DNA of 64,000 nucleotides from Symbiodinium natans (GCA_905221605.1 CAJNDS010002379.1:887501-951500), one strand, 5' to 3'. Shown: positions 1 to 10,266, counted from the stretch's first letter. Notes: generated from the sequence alone by a model not told the origin. Translations and numbers: made by a program.

Positions 1-128
1 AGTTGATGTTGATGTTGTTGCTTTCGTCGTTGGTGGTGGTGTAGCAGCACTAGAACCGGAGCCTCAGCAGCGAGCTCTGCGTCGTCGTCACCGGCAACGA
101 TGACGAGGCCGTCCACCGGCTGAGCCTC
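1..128 (-). other. Coding-like GC-rich island, possible exon fragment
   Basis: The minus strand is open across this island and reads like protein (includes PVDGLVIVAGDDDAELAAEA, followed by a His/Gln-rich run from a GTT/GAT trinucleotide tract). It stops where telomere-like repeat begins. No family is recognised, and the left end is cut by the window edge. It may be an exon fragment or chance open sequence. Confidence 0.25.
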
Positions 129-250
129 GTATGGGTTTAGGCTCTGGGGTTTAGGGTTTAGCGTTTAGGGTTTAGGGTTTAGGGATTTAGGGATCTAGGG
201 ATTTAGGGATTTAGGGATTTAGGGATTTAGGGATTTAGGGATTTAGGTTT
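129..250 (+). repeat. Telomere-like tract with ATTTAGGG variant
   Basis: TTTAGGG repeats pass into an 8-bp ATTTAGGG variant repeated several times in succession (about 182-245). The local run of a single variant shows tandem expansion after the tract formed. Confidence 0.85.
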
Positions 251-489
251 TTTGGGCTTCTAGGGGTTGGGCTTTGCAGGGTTGAGAAAAAGCGTGGAAT
301 TTCCCCCAAACCCTGAACTCTAAGTCCTAAACCCTAAACCCTAAACCAAGTACTTGGACCACTCAAAAGGCCTCGACTACGAATAGTCCTTAAGCCCTCA
401 CATTTCGGCCATCTTGAATGCAAAGCAAGATTGAGGGACTGGAGACCGACCGATGACCTCAGCCGACAAGAAATCGAACACCTCAGGAA
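251..489. other. Unique island, no gene seen
   Basis: Low-repeat sequence between a TTTAGGG tract on the left and CCCTAAA tracts (about 318-345 and from 495) on the right. No convincing frame or element was recognised. Confidence 0.4.
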
Positions 490-612
490 AGACTAGCCCC
501 TAAACCCCTAAACCCCTAAACCCCTAAACCCCTAAACCCTGAACCCTAAACCCTAAACCCGAAACCCTAAACCCTAAACCCTAAACCCCTAAACCCCTAA
601 ACCCGAAACCCT
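490..612 (-). repeat. CCCTAAA / CCCCTAAA telomere-like tract
   Basis: Telomere-like repeat in C-strand orientation mixing 7-bp and 8-bp units. Confidence 0.85.
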
Positions 613-705
613 AACCGCTGGAGATGCGCCTTCAGCGCCTCCACCGACTCGCGGCGCTGGCGCACGCGCGCGAGGCGTGCCTCCCGCGCATCCAGGGTGT
701 GAGGG
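613..705 (-). other. Coding-like island resembling a coiled-coil exon
   Basis: On the minus strand one frame reads LDAREARLARVRQRRESVEA and continues ALKAHLQR, a strongly helical, charged coiled-coil-like stretch in GC-rich codons. It is bounded by CCCTAAA repeats on the left and degenerate TTTAGGG repeats on the right. It is probably a fragment of a gene, but no start, stop or splice sites can be fixed. Confidence 0.35.
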
Positions 706-1583
706 CTTGGGGCTTAGAGGTGCTTGGGGCTTGGGGCTTGTGGCGTTTGGGGTTTGGGGTTTAGGGTTTAGGGCTTAGGGTTTCATGGGGTTTAGGGTTT
801 AAGACTTGGGGATTCAAGCTGATGGGGTTTAGGATATAGGGCTTAGGGTTGAGGCCGTCTGGCGTTTATAGCCTAGGGCTTGGGGTTTACGTGGGGCTTC
901 GGGGATTTAGGTTTTAGAATTTGAAGGGACTTAGAGTTTCGGGGGATTTCTTGGTTTAGGGCTGCGGGAGATTTGGGGTTTAGGGGTTGGGGGGATCTAG
1001 GGTTGTTGGGGGGCTTTTGGGCTTTGAGGTTAGGGGGAGGGCGTAGGGCTAAGGGATCAGGGTGAGGGGTTGTTTAGGGTTTAGGGTTTAGGGTTTAGGG
1101 TTTAGGGTTTAGGGTTTAGGGTTTAGGGTTTAGGGTTTAGGGTTTAGGGTTTAGGGTTTAGGGTTTAGGGTTGAAGGTGGGGGGTTTAGACCGGAAACTC
1201 AAGCTGAGGTGCGGACCTCCTGGCGGCTCGCGACCTCGGCTGCAATCAGTCTCACCCAAGCGGCCAATCTAGGAACCCTGAATGCTAAACCCTGAATCCT
1301 AAACCCTAAACCCCAAACCCCAAACCCCAAACGGGTTTAGGGTCTTGGGTTTTGGGTTTAGGGTTTAGGGTTTCGGGTTTAGGTTTTAGGGGTTTAGGGT
1401 TTAGGGGTTTAGGGGTTTAGGGGTTTAGGGTTTAGGGTTTAGGGTTTAGGGTTTAGGGTTTAGGGTTTAGGGTTTAGGGTTTAGGGTTTAGGGTTTAGGG
1501 TTTAAGGCTTAGGGTTTAGGGGTTTAGGGGTTTAGGGGTTTAGGGGTTTAGGGGTTTAGGGGTTTAGGGGTTTAGGGTTTAGG
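706..1583 (+). repeat. Degenerate and perfect TTTAGGG tracts with one small unique island
   Basis: Degenerate G-rich telomere-like sequence (706-1068) gives way to near-perfect TTTAGGG at about 1069-1173. A unique island follows at about 1185-1270, open on the plus strand (ETQAEVRTSWRLATSAAISL), then a short CCCTAAA run. From about 1330 to 1583 there are long TTTAGGG and TTTAGGGG arrays. Confidence 0.8.
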
Positions 1584-1955
1584 GTGTTGATCTCCGGGCC
1601 TTGCGGTGTAGTCATGTTTTGGGTAGTTGACTTCTCCTGCTCGGCACAGGTGACAGATACCAGACTTGTCTGTCAGCTTGAGTATGCCTTTTCGACTGAT
1701 TTGCCGATTCAGCTGCCCCAGTTTTGCATGAACCGGCCAATCGCCGTTCAACCCAAGCGTTGCCACAAACATTCTGACGCGTTGGCCGCCAATAACCAGC
1801 TCCACCCCATCATAGTACAGCTTGCGAAGCTCTTCCGCTAAGGCCTGAATCATATTGTCCAAACGCTGCGGGTGCTTCTTGTACACGCTCTTCAAATACA
1901 CAGCGGAGAGAAACCGTGTCCCATAGGAGTTGCCCAAGAAATTCCAAGTTCAAAC
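1572..1955 (-). pseudogene. Fragment of a repeated unknown protein family with a GDWP and GICHLC motif
   Basis: A minus-strand frame of about 125 codons runs from a stop near 1955, with no ATG at its start, to a stop formed inside telomere-like repeat. The middle contains GDWPVHAKLGQLNRQ followed by SGICHLCRAGEVNYPKHD. This pattern (GDWP, a helical segment, then G-I-C-H-L-C-x-A-G) resembles a multicopy protein family I associate with dinoflagellate genomes, whose function is unknown to me. The CxxC pair could be half of a zinc site. The last residues (ARPGDQHPKP) are translated telomeric repeat, so the natural C-terminus is missing. I read it as a truncated copy ended by the telomeric tract; an internal exon of a larger gene is the alternative. 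Confidence 0.5.
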
Positions 1956-2370
1956 CATCCACTGTCTGCTAGTCCCCGCCCCACTAGCCCCTTTCAAGAA
2001 AAGGATGAGGGTACTGTTGTCCATCCTAGTATCTTATAACGCTGCCGTGAGGTATGAGAGCTGAGGGGGGGGGGGGGGGTTAATCTTACTGCCGGAGAGG
2101 GTGGGCCAAGGCTCTTGGAACCCTAAACCCTAAACCCTAAACCCTAAATCCTAAACCCCAAACCCCAAACCCCTAACGAATCCCTACCAAGTCCTTTGCC
2201 TCAGGGAGCTTTGCTCTTAGAGTTCTGGGAAGCGTAGCTGAGCAGGTGACTGCTGGATCGCTCGGGACCTCGTCGCCTTGCAGCGCTTGAGAAACTAGGG
2301 TTTAGGGTTTAGGGTTTGGGGTTTAGGGTTTAGGGTTTAGGACTTAGGGTTTAGGGTTTAGGTTTTAGGT
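1956..2370. repeat. Unique sequence, poly-G run and telomere-like tracts
   Basis: Holds a G homopolymer near 2065-2079, a CCCTAAA tract at about 2121-2180, a unique island at about 2185-2293, and a TTTAGGG tract at about 2294-2370. The island has an open minus frame but no recognisable product. Confidence 0.6.
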
Positions 2371-2525
2371 CCCCCTACTTGGAGGTTCAGGGTACTTATA
2401 ACCCACTTCTGACTGCAGTTCTGACCCATTCATAAGCCCCTCAAGTACCCTAGTGTGGTTATAATCGGGTTACAAGTGCAGCTATAATTCGGCTACGAAG
2501 TACCCTGAACCTCCCAGTAGAAGGC
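2371..2525. mobile_element. Fold-back (MITE-like) element, family B
   Basis: Inverted arms of about 20 bp: CTACTTGGAGGTTCAGGGTA on the left and its near-complement (AGTACCCTGAACCTCCCAGTAG region, about 2500-2521) on the right, enclosing about 110 bp without coding potential. Related arms recur near 23872 and 25147-25245, so this is a dispersed family. No target-site duplication was found. Confidence 0.6.
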
Positions 2526-3180
2526 TTACATTCTAAACCCTAAGCGCGAGTCCCTGGTACCGCTATGCTCAGGGCGGCTTTCGTATACATGTATAACGCT
2601 CAGCATGTCTGCGTTGAGTCTGATGTGCGTGATCTGTCCATCATGATGTCCGTTTAGGGTTTAATAACTTTAGTAGGAGTCTGATGTCAGCCACATACCG
2701 GGATCCATGATCACGGATGCTGCGGCGTTGACTGTAGACGGCTTGCTTGCTCCCGGTCAGCTTTTTGCGGCGCCGTTTTCCTAAGCGCCTTGCGTGCATG
2801 GTCTTGTGCCCGGTCATGAGCCGTGGCTCACGGCCGACGGCGGCCAAAACACCAAGGCGATCATTCTCAGGCATAAAGTAGCTCGCACTGGCTCGCACAG
2901 CCACGGCTGTACATCTTGGCTTTCCCTTGGATGTGGAGTTTGAGAGGCAACAAGGCGCGCCGGGTCCCGGTTGTACCGAGGGAGACTGCCAGAACCAGGT
3001 ACCGAGATTATGCCAGCGACAAGAAAACACCCAAACGATGCATCCCCAAAGCAATGATGGGCGTGTCGAAGACTGTTTATGCCGCTTCTTTCAAGCCTCT
3101 TGTTCCAGACCTGACCCTCCCTTGATCACCAGTAAGTTTGCTTTTGAGACGTAGTGCTGAGGGCTTTTCAGGGTTGGGGG
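2526..3180. other. Unique island with open frames on both strands, not assignable
   Basis: This stretch has longer open frames than its surroundings on both strands (minus 2641-3054, plus 2916-3154), but none shows a family motif and they overlap each other. It may be a degraded gene fragment. No function is proposed. Confidence 0.3.
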
Positions 3181-3975
3181 CCCTAAGCCCTAAACCCTAA
3201 CCCTAAACGTGTTGCGCCTTGAGGGTTGAAGATGTTAAGGCCGCAGGCTTGAGCATTTGAAGTTTTGTGGCTCGAAGCTTTGAACTAATTGCAGGATACC
3301 CTGAAACCTAACCCTAAACACTAAACCCTAAACCCCGAATAAACCCCACTAAACCCTCAAACCTCAACCCTCAACCCCAAAGTCAGGGGGTTCAAGGAGT
3401 CAGGGGTTCAGGCCTCAGGAGCCAAATGGGTTTAGGGTTTAGGGTCTAGGGTTTAGGGTTTACGCGAGAGATCATTGCGGACCCATCCAGAAGCGATCAG
3501 CACTTGTGGTTGGCTTAGAAGCAGTGGTTACTGATGTCGTTGCCTGTGCACCGACCTTTTCTCAGCCTTCTCTCAACACTCACTTTGACATGAAACCATA
3601 CTACCATTCAAGAGAGACCCCCTTCACTGAAGTCTAATCTTCAAGGGCAGCCTTGTTAAAGCCTTAATGATCAACACTCCAAATTTCTATTGCTTGGCAG
3701 TGCTCTCAGTAGTCAGAGTAACCCAAATGCCTGCTCACTAAAGCCTAAACCCTCAACCCTCAACCCAAACCCTCAACCCTCAACCCTAAACTCTAAACCC
3801 TAAACCCTAAACCCTACACCCTAAACGGAACACGGCAATCCACTGACCCGCTAGAGCGCCTTGCGTTGCGCGGAGCCACCTAGGCCAGGCAGTTCTTGAC
3901 AAGGTTGCCCAGTGACCCCAGTAAGGTTTAGGGTTTAGGGTTTAGGGTTTAGGGTTTAGGGTTTAGGGTTTAGGG
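3181..3975. repeat. Short telomere-like tracts around three unique islands
   Basis: CCCTAAA tracts at about 3180-3207, 3300-3380, 3740-3825; TTTAGGG at about 3428-3462 and 3924-3975. Unique islands at 3208-3295, 3463-3735 and 3826-3920 show no supportable gene. Confidence 0.65.
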
Positions 3976-4080
3976 TTCAGCATCTCAAGTTCGAGCATTT
4001 ACTAGGCCAGCAGTGTATCTAGGCAACGGAAAAAACCCACCCGCCCAAAGAATCCCATAACATTAAGAAAATAGAAGGTT
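3976..4080. repeat. Dispersed flanking module, copy 1 (left side)
   Basis: Directly after a TTTAGGG tract, the sequence starting AGCATCTCAAGTTCGAGCAT and including CCCATAACATTAAGAAAATA closely matches 24032-24130. Both copies lie between a telomeric tract and a minisatellite. Confidence 0.7.
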
Positions 4081-4143
4081 ACTTATTTTCTCTTCGGATG
4101 CACCAATCACGCCGTAGTACCAAGCACTTAACACAAGCCACAC

Positions 4144-4350
4144 CCGGCCTTGAGGCCTTGAAACCCTAAACACCAGGCCTTGAGGCCCTGAAACCCTAAA
4201 CACTAGGCCTTGAGGCCCTGAAACCCTGAAACCTAAATACTAGGCCGTGAGGCCGTGAAACCCTAAACAGCAGGCCTTGAGGCCCTGAAACCCTAAACAC
4301 CAGGCCGTGAGGCCTTGAAACCCTAACCATTAGGCCCGGAAATCCTAAAC
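4144..4350. repeat. 30-bp minisatellite, about 7 units
   Basis: Units start with GGCCTTGAGGCC(C/T)TGAAAC and include one CCCTAAA telomere unit each. Unit starts lie near 4146, 4176, 4206, 4243 (after one 7-bp expansion), 4273, 4303 and 4333. The telomere heptamer has been captured into a longer repeat. Confidence 0.8.
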
Positions 4351-4351
4351 A

Positions 4352-5307
4352 CCTTTGGACGAAACGACCTTGCCCATTAAAAAATGACCTAGCCCAGTAA
4401 AAAAATGACCTAGCCCAGTAAAAAAATGACCTTGCCAGTAAAAAAATGACCTTGCCCAGTAAAAAATGACCTTGCCCAGTAATGACCTTGCCCAGTAAAA
4501 AAATGACCTTGCCCAGTAATGACCTTGCCCAGTAAAAAAATGACCTTGCCCAGTAAAAAAATGACCTTGCCCAGTAAAAAAATGACCTTGCCCAGTAAAA
4601 AAATGACCTTGCCCAGTAAAAAAATGACCTTGCCCAGTAAAAAATGACCTTGCCCAGTAAAAAAATGACCTTGCCCAGTAAAAAATGACCTTGCCCAGTA
4701 AAAAAATGACCTTGCCCAGTAATGACCTTGCCCAGTAAGAAAATGACCTTGCCCAGTAAAAAAATGACCTTGCCCAGTAAAAAAATGACCTTGCCCAGTA
4801 AAAAAATGACCTTGCCCAGTAAAAAAATGACCTTGCCCAGTAAAAAAATGACCTTGCCCAGTAAAAAAATGACCTTGCCCAGTAAAAAAATGACCTTGCC
4901 CAGTAATGACCTTGCCCAGTAAAAAAATGACCTTGCCCAGTAAAAAAACCTTGCCCAGTAAAAAAATGACCTTGCCCAGTAAAAAAATGACCTTGCCCAG
5001 TAAAAAGATGACCTTGCCCAGTAAAAAGATGACCTTGCCCAGTAAAAAGATGACCTTGCCCAGTAAAAAAATGACCTTGCCCAGTAAAAAGATGACCTTG
5101 CCCAGTAAAAAGATGACCTTGCCCAGTAACATTTTTACTGGGCAAGGTCATTTTTTTACTGGGCAAGGTCATTTTTTTACTGGGCAAGGTCGTTTTTTTG
5201 ACGAAACGACCTTGCCCAGTAAAAAAATGACCTTGCCCAGTAAAAAAATGACCTTGCCCAGTAAAAAAATGACCTTGCCCAGTAAAAAAATGACCTTGCC
5301 CAGTAAC
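4352..5307. repeat. 21-bp minisatellite with an internal inverted block
   Basis: More than 40 tandem copies of a 21-bp unit made of a run of seven A, then TGACC, then TTGCCCAGT, with shortened versions lacking the A run. Between about 5130 and 5192 three units are inverted, followed by GACGAAACGACC, a sequence that also heads the whole array near 4358. The opposed blocks can form a long hairpin. The unit length is a multiple of three, so long open frames appear on both strands; I treat those as artefacts. Confidence 0.9.
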
Positions 5308-5337
5308 TCCTTAACATTTAAATTATATATGAAAGAG
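5308..5337. repeat. Dispersed flanking module, copy 1 (right side)
   Basis: AT-rich TTTAAATTATATATGAAAGAG followed by AGG and TTTAGGG repeats. It corresponds to TTTAAATATACATAGTAAGAG at 25028-25050, right of the 53-bp minisatellite. Confidence 0.6.
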
Positions 5338-5490
5338 AGGTTTAGGGTTTAGGGTTTAGGTTTAGGGTTTAGGGTTTAGGGTTTAGGGTTTAGGGTTTAG
5401 GGTTTAGGGTTTAGGGTTTAGGGTTTAGGGTTTAGGGTTTAGGGTTTAGGTCTTCGGGTTTAGGGTTTAGGGTTTAGGGTTTAGGGCTTT
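5338..5490 (+). repeat. TTTAGGG tract
   Basis: Near-perfect heptamers for about 115 bp, then degenerate TTAGGGC/TTCGGGC variants. Confidence 0.9.
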
Positions 5491-6426
5491 GGGCTTAGGG
5501 CTTCGGGCTTCGGTCTTAGGGCGTAGGGTTTTCAGGGCTTAAGGTTTTAGAGGTCGCCAGTAACCTACGAATGTGCAGTGAGCCCTTTGTTGCCTAATGT
5601 GAGCTTATGGGGTTCACGAGGGGTTCCGAGGGAATAAGCGGCACTACTGGGCGTCCTAGGATGAGGGCTTTCAGGGTTTCAGGTTTAGGGTGTCTCGTAG
5701 CGTTTAGGGTTCCTAGGGCTTAGTCCGGGTGTTTGCGAATTGAGATCTAGAAACCCTAAACCCCAAACCCCAAACCCCAAACCCTAAACCCTAAACCCTA
5801 AACCCTAAACCCGGTGCGTTCACATGCCATTCACTCATTTGATTGAGTTGGGTTGCTCACGGGGCCGGATCCTAGCCTGGCTTCTGGTGCTTCCTTGGTT
5901 TTGGGGTGCGAAAGGGTTATATAAAACCCAAGATGAGTACTATAAGGGTTTAGGGTTTAGGGTTTAGGGTTTGGGGTTTGGGGTTTGGGGTTTGGGGTTT
6001 GGGGTTTGGGGTTTAGGGGTGCTGTAAGTTGGACCCAAGACTCTAGGTAAAAAGCGAGATGCACACTTCATGCTGCTGCATAGGGGGAGGAGAGGCCTAA
6101 GCCTGAAACCCTAAATGCAAACCTCACCTGAGGGTGTCTGGCCAAGACCCTGAGCTCTTTGTCGTACCCTGGCAATATGGGCAGGTTGCTAAATTCGGTT
6201 CCCCTGCCGGAGGCTACACCCTTGCGACGGCGCTGGAGCAGGCAAACTGCAAGATCTCAGCCCAAACCATACTAAGCACCCCAGAACTTAAACCCTAAAA
6301 GCCTAAGCTTCTAGAACATACGACTTTACCCTAACCCTGAAAACAAGGACCCCGGAACCTTCTGCTAGTTAAAGGTTCTCTTGCACAGGGCCGCCTGGGC
6401 CGCCCGAAGATTGCAACCCTCACCCC
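5491..6426. repeat. Degenerate telomere-like sequence and unique islands
   Basis: Includes a candidate introner-like fragment near 5608-5660 (GGGAATAAGCGGCACTACTG then GGCGTCCTAGGA), CCCTAAA at 5752-5812, TTTGGGG repeats at 5966-6015, and unique islands at 5815-5940 and 6017-6420 in which no gene was recognised. Confidence 0.55.
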
Positions 6427-6892
6427 GTTAGGGTTTAGGGTTTAGTTAGGTTTAGGGTTTAGGGTTTAGGGTTTAGGGTTTAGGGTTTAGGGTTTAGGGT
6501 TTAGGGTTTAGGGTTTAGGGTTTAGGGTTTAGGGTTTAGGGTTTAGGGTTTAGGGTTTAGGGTTTAGGGTTTAGGGTTTAGGGTTAGGTTTAGGGTTTAG
6601 GGTTTAGGGTTTAGGGTTTAGGGTTTAGGGTTTAGGGTTTAGGGTTTAGGGTTTAGGGTTTAGGGTTTAGGGTTTAGGGTTTAGGGTTTAGGGTTTAGGG
6701 TTTAGGGTTTAGGGTTTAGGGTTTAGGCTTTAGGGTTTAGGGTTTAGGGTTTAGGGTTTAGGGTTTAGGGTTTAGGGTTTATGGGTTTAGGGTTTAGGGT
6801 TTAGGGTTTAGGGTTTAGGGTTTAGGGTTTAGGGTTTAGGGTTTAGGGTTTAGGGTTCGGGTTTAGGGTTCAGGGTTCAGGGTTTAGGGTTA
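6427..6892 (+). repeat. Long TTTAGGG tract (about 465 bp)
   Basis: One of the longest homogeneous telomere-like arrays here, with only a few variant units (TTAGTTAGG near 6440, a missing T near 6585, GGCTTTAGG near 6727, a TTATGGG near 6780, TTCGGG/TTCAGGG at the right end). Confidence 0.95.
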
Positions 6893-7955
6893 ACCCGAAG
6901 GCCTACACCTTGGAGCGAGATCCCCTGGTTCTTGCTAGGGAATGAAGGACTATATATGCCCTTAGAGGATCATATAGGGTACCCCATTCCCTCATTTCCT
7001 ACTCAGAAGACCTAAACCCTAAACCCCGCACCTTACACCCTAGGAGCAAGAAACAGAAACCAGCGAGGGCCGAGCTCACATGTGCTGAGGTCAGTGGCAT
7101 GTAGAGCCTCCACAGCGAAGGCCCCCACAACCCCTTTGTACCCCCGAAGGGGGTTTCGGGTTTCGGGTTTAGGGTTTAGGGTTTGGGGGTTTTTGATCTA
7201 CAGGGCGACCCCGGACCCCAAACCCTAAACCCTAAACCCTAAGCCCTAACCCCAAACCCCAAACCCCAAACCCTAAAAACCCTAAACCCTAAACACTAAA
7301 CCCTAAACCCTAAACCCTAAACCTTACAGTTTTTGGTGAGAGCTTGAAGGTTAGGAGGGCAGAACTAAACGTCCAGCCTCCAGGGCCACGGGCCGCACGG
7401 CGGCCTGGTCAGAAGATCTATGCGCTAGGTTCAAGTCTATGGCTTTCGGTTTAGGGTCTAGGGTTTAGGGTTTAGGGTTTAGAGGGCAGAGGGTTTAGGG
7501 TTTTAGGGTTTAGGGTTTGGCGTTTAGGGATGAGGGTTTAGGGTTTGGGAGGGTGTAGTAGGGTTTGGGGGGGTGGGGGGGGGGGGGGGGGTAGCGTTTG
7601 AGGGCGGGTCCGGGGGGGCTGTGTTTGCCAGGCTTCCAGGGACTCTGCAGCAGTTGTGGACAGATTTCAGGGTTTGGGGTGTGCAGTTTGGGTTTTGGTC
7701 TTTAGCATTTAGCTTGGCGGGTAGCGGGTAGTTGGTAAACCCTGAACCCCAGGAAAACCCGAACAAACCCTAAATAAACTCCAAACCCTTAAAGCCGTAA
7801 ACCCTTGCATCCCAAAGCCTTAAACCCTAAATCCTAAACCCTAACCCTAGTTACACCCTAAACCCCAAACCCTACACCCTAAACCCTTAAACTGGGTTCC
7901 CCAGTAACCTAGGAGGAAAAAGGGCACCCTTCTTGGCTCCATAGTCAAGCAAGAG
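6893..7955. repeat. Mixed telomere-like tracts, poly-G and unique islands
   Basis: CCCTAAA tracts at about 7218-7325 and 7800-7895; TTTAGGG at about 7150-7190 and 7440-7560; a G homopolymer near 7575-7592. Unique islands (6895-7010, 7045-7145, 7326-7440, 7595-7760) contain no gene I can support. Confidence 0.6.
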
Positions 7956-8220
7956 TTGCTGTCGCCATCTGTGAACAAGAATGACACAAGAAGGCATCAA
8001 CGCACTCGAAGGGCTGCTGCTGCTGACAGCATACGGATTGGTTGTGACCAAAAGGCGATGTGTGAGGCAAGCTGGCAGCGCGACTCACTGTGCACAAGCC
8101 CGCGAAGGCGGAGCTCTATCCTCCACGCAAGCACCGGACACTGGCAGCAACTTCGCATGTCTCTTGCGCAGGAACATTCCCTACAGAGACACATCAGCCG
8201 TGACAACAGCTCAGCCGCAA
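7956..8220. other. Unique island with overlapping open frames, no identifiable gene
   Basis: Open frames exist in two plus frames and one minus frame over the same DNA (about 84-96 codons). No motif or codon pattern favours one of them. Confidence 0.3.
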
Positions 8221-8221
8221 A

Positions 8222-8303
8222 AGGCACCCTTTTTGGCTTATAGGGGTTCATATGGGATACGAACCCAATAAAAAGGGAATAAGGGTACTACTGGGCATCC
8301 AAG
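8222..8303. mobile_element. Introner-like element, dispersed copy
   Basis: Order of blocks GGCACCCTTTTTGGCTTATA, then GAACCCAATAAAAAGGGAAT, then AGGGTACTACTGGGCATCCA and AG. It matches the layout of the RCC1-gene intron at 11330-11447, ending in a TTGG/CCAAG-type inverted end. It lies outside any recognised gene. Confidence 0.45.
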
Positions 8304-8399
8304 TAAGCCCCCCAAAAACCCTAAACCCTAAACCCTAAACCCCAAACCCTAAACCCTAAACCCTAAACCCTAAACCCCCAAGAACCCCCAAAAACCCCA
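8304..8399 (-). repeat. CCCTAAA tract
   Basis: C-strand telomere-like repeats grading into CCCCAA and CCCCCAAGAA variants next to the island at 8400. Confidence 0.85.
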
Positions 8400-8471
8400 A
8401 TTCGTCCCAAGGCCTTCTCTGCCTCGCTCAGATCCAGCTCGAGGAGGCCCTTCCATGTGGAGGGCGTGGCC
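8400..8471 (-). other. Coding-like island capped by telomeric repeats
   Basis: The minus strand reads ATPSTWKGLLELDLSEAEKA then LGRI without a stop, with typical GC-rich coding composition. CCCTAAA lies immediately left and TTTAGGG immediately right, the polarity of two chromosome ends. Probably an exon fragment; the gene is not identified. Confidence 0.35.
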
Positions 8472-9112
8472 GGTTTAGGGTTTAGGGTTTAGTGTTTAGT
8501 GTTTAGGGTTTAGGGTTTAGGGTCTAGGGTCTAGGGTCTAGGGTTTAGGGTTTAGGGCTTAGGGTTTAGGGTTTAGGGTTTAGGGTTTAGGGTTTAGGGT
8601 TTAGGGTTTAGGGTTTAGGGTTTAGGAGAAGGTTCGGGCTCTTCGGTGTGCTGAACCCCAAACCCTCAGCCCCTAAACTCTAAACACAAAACCCTAAACC
8701 CGTGAAGCCAGTGTATAGGGCCGAGACCTGGTAAGGTTTCTTCTCAAAGGCTCTGTGACTTGAGCTTTCCCGGATGTGAGAACCCCAACTCCTTGCTTGG
8801 GGTCCTCGTGGTCCGAGGACGCCCCGTCTTGGCTTAGGGTTTAGGGTTTAGGGTTTAGGGTTTAGGGTTTAGGGTTTAGGGTTTAGGGTTTAGGGTTTAG
8901 GGTTTAGGGTTTAGGGTTTAGGGTTTAGGGTTTAGGGTTTAGGGTTTAGGGTTTAGGGTTCGTGCTCGCCGATTGCAGCCTCACCGGTTCGCGCCCCTAG
9001 GGGCTCCATCCGGACGCCTGGGCCTAAACCCTAAACCCTAAACCCTAAACCCTAAACCCTAAACCCTAAACCCTAAACCCTAAACCCTAAACCCTAAACC
9101 CTAAACCCTGGT
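8472..9112. repeat. TTTAGGG, TTTAGGG and CCCTAAA tracts around two islands
   Basis: TTTAGGG at 8472-8630 (with TTTAGTG and TCTAGGG variants) and 8834-8958, CCCTAAA at 9023-9112. The islands at 8631-8833 and 8959-9022 hold no recognisable gene. The second lies between a TTTAGGG and a CCCTAAA tract, the reverse of the capped polarity. Confidence 0.85.
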
Positions 9113-9225
9113 TCCACAGGAGCCAGGCACTGTGCGTCTGTGGCAAGCCGCTCATGCTGCTCCTTCGCAGAGGCTAGGGCGACGCGTTGACGCCGCAGAC
9201 GGCACAGGGCTTGCTTGGATCAAGG
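9113..9225 (-). other. Coding-like island, coiled-coil character
   Basis: Minus strand reads KQALCRLRRQRVALASAKEQ then HERLATDAQCLAP, rich in Arg, Ala, Glu and Gln, and resembles a coiled-coil exon. A CCAAG sequence just upstream on that strand could be a splice acceptor. Not assignable to a family. Confidence 0.3.
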
Positions 9226-9672
9226 GATTTCGTAGGGACAAGTCGAGTTACTTTAGCTCGACATCATATCCCTACATGACAACCTCAACTTAACACTTAC
9301 ATAGTAACTAGATTGGATTGTCGTACTTAATCGCCTTACTTAACAAACTAAGCCCCGCGATCCCTCAAGATTGGCATGTGTACGATCATGGGTGTGATAA
9401 CTAAGTAGGATCATGTGCGCAGTGCTTGGCTATAATCCTATACAAGTTCACTTCCAATGAGGGGCCTATGTTTTCCTCTAGGATGCCTAATAGTCGTATC
9501 ATTCGCTTCTTAGGGGGTCCTGTAGGTTTGGGTTAGGGTCCCGTACATCGACACACATACATATGTAAGTATGTATGCATGTGTGTGTGCACTCATATTA
9601 ATCCATACCCCAAAACCATAAGCCAAAGTCCCCAAGCTTCCAACTTTTGAAAGCCGACCCCGGACTGTTGAT
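9226..9672. other. AT-richer unique block with hairpins
   Basis: A perfect 6-bp hairpin stem GTCGAG/CTCGAC lies at 9242-9262, nested in a larger imperfect fold (GTAGGGACAAG against ATATCCCTAC). A second palindromic region of alternating ACATACATATGTAAGTATGT sequence lies at about 9543-9585. It may be a decayed MITE. No coding sequence is evident. Confidence 0.4.
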
Positions 9673-10266
9673 CCTTAACCCTAAACCCTAAACCCTAAAC
9701 CCTAAACCCTAAACCCTAAACCCTAAACCCTAAACCCTAAACCCTCAAGCTGGCACACCGCAGACTTGCGGCTTAGGGGCTTCGGGGGTGTAGGGGTTTC
9801 GGGGTGTAGGGGCTTGGGGCTTTGAGTCCTCGTTCGCCACGCTTAGCTTGCCAGGGCTTTAAGGTTTAGGGTTTAGGGCTTAGGGCTTAGGGCTTTAGGG
9901 TTCGAAGCTATATGCACCATACGTTGTTCGGGGTCTATAGGGTTTAGGCTGCAAAAAACGGAGCACTCACAGCGCTTCAACACCAAACCCGATAACTCTC
10001 GAACAACATTGAACCCTAAAATGGACAAACACCGAGTCCTAAAACCAGAGAAGCCGCACGTCGCCTAGTCTGAATACCCCGTCTTGGGCGGCAGATATCA
10101 ATACAGTTGGGTCATACTTACCTTCTTCCTTAAATCCCCCCCCCCCGAATCAAGAACATATGAAACATATATTGATGCCCAGATTAGAGTTCCCTGAACC
10201 TGGGGCTATTGCAGGGCTTGGGGGAAGACTGTAGAATCTGCATGTCGAGTTGTTCGTTGTTCAGCT
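9673..10266. repeat. CCCTAAA tract and unique sequence downstream of the RCC1 gene
   Basis: CCCTAAA at 9673-9748, degenerate TTTAGGG at about 9855-9905, and unique sequence at 9905-10266 including a short C run near 10137-10146. This last part lies 3' of the RCC1-repeat gene and could include its 3' untranslated region. No polyadenylation signal was identified. Confidence 0.5.

Noticed and set aside
4345-5352. Long open frames of up to 280 codons reading MTLPSKK or FTGQGHF repeats on both strands
   Set aside because: The 21-bp satellite unit is a multiple of three without stops in several frames. The frames exist on both strands and in several phases, as expected of a repeat, not a gene.
7956-8271. 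Candidate genes of 84-96 codons
   Set aside because: Three frames on both strands are open over the same DNA, with no motif or start context to choose between them.
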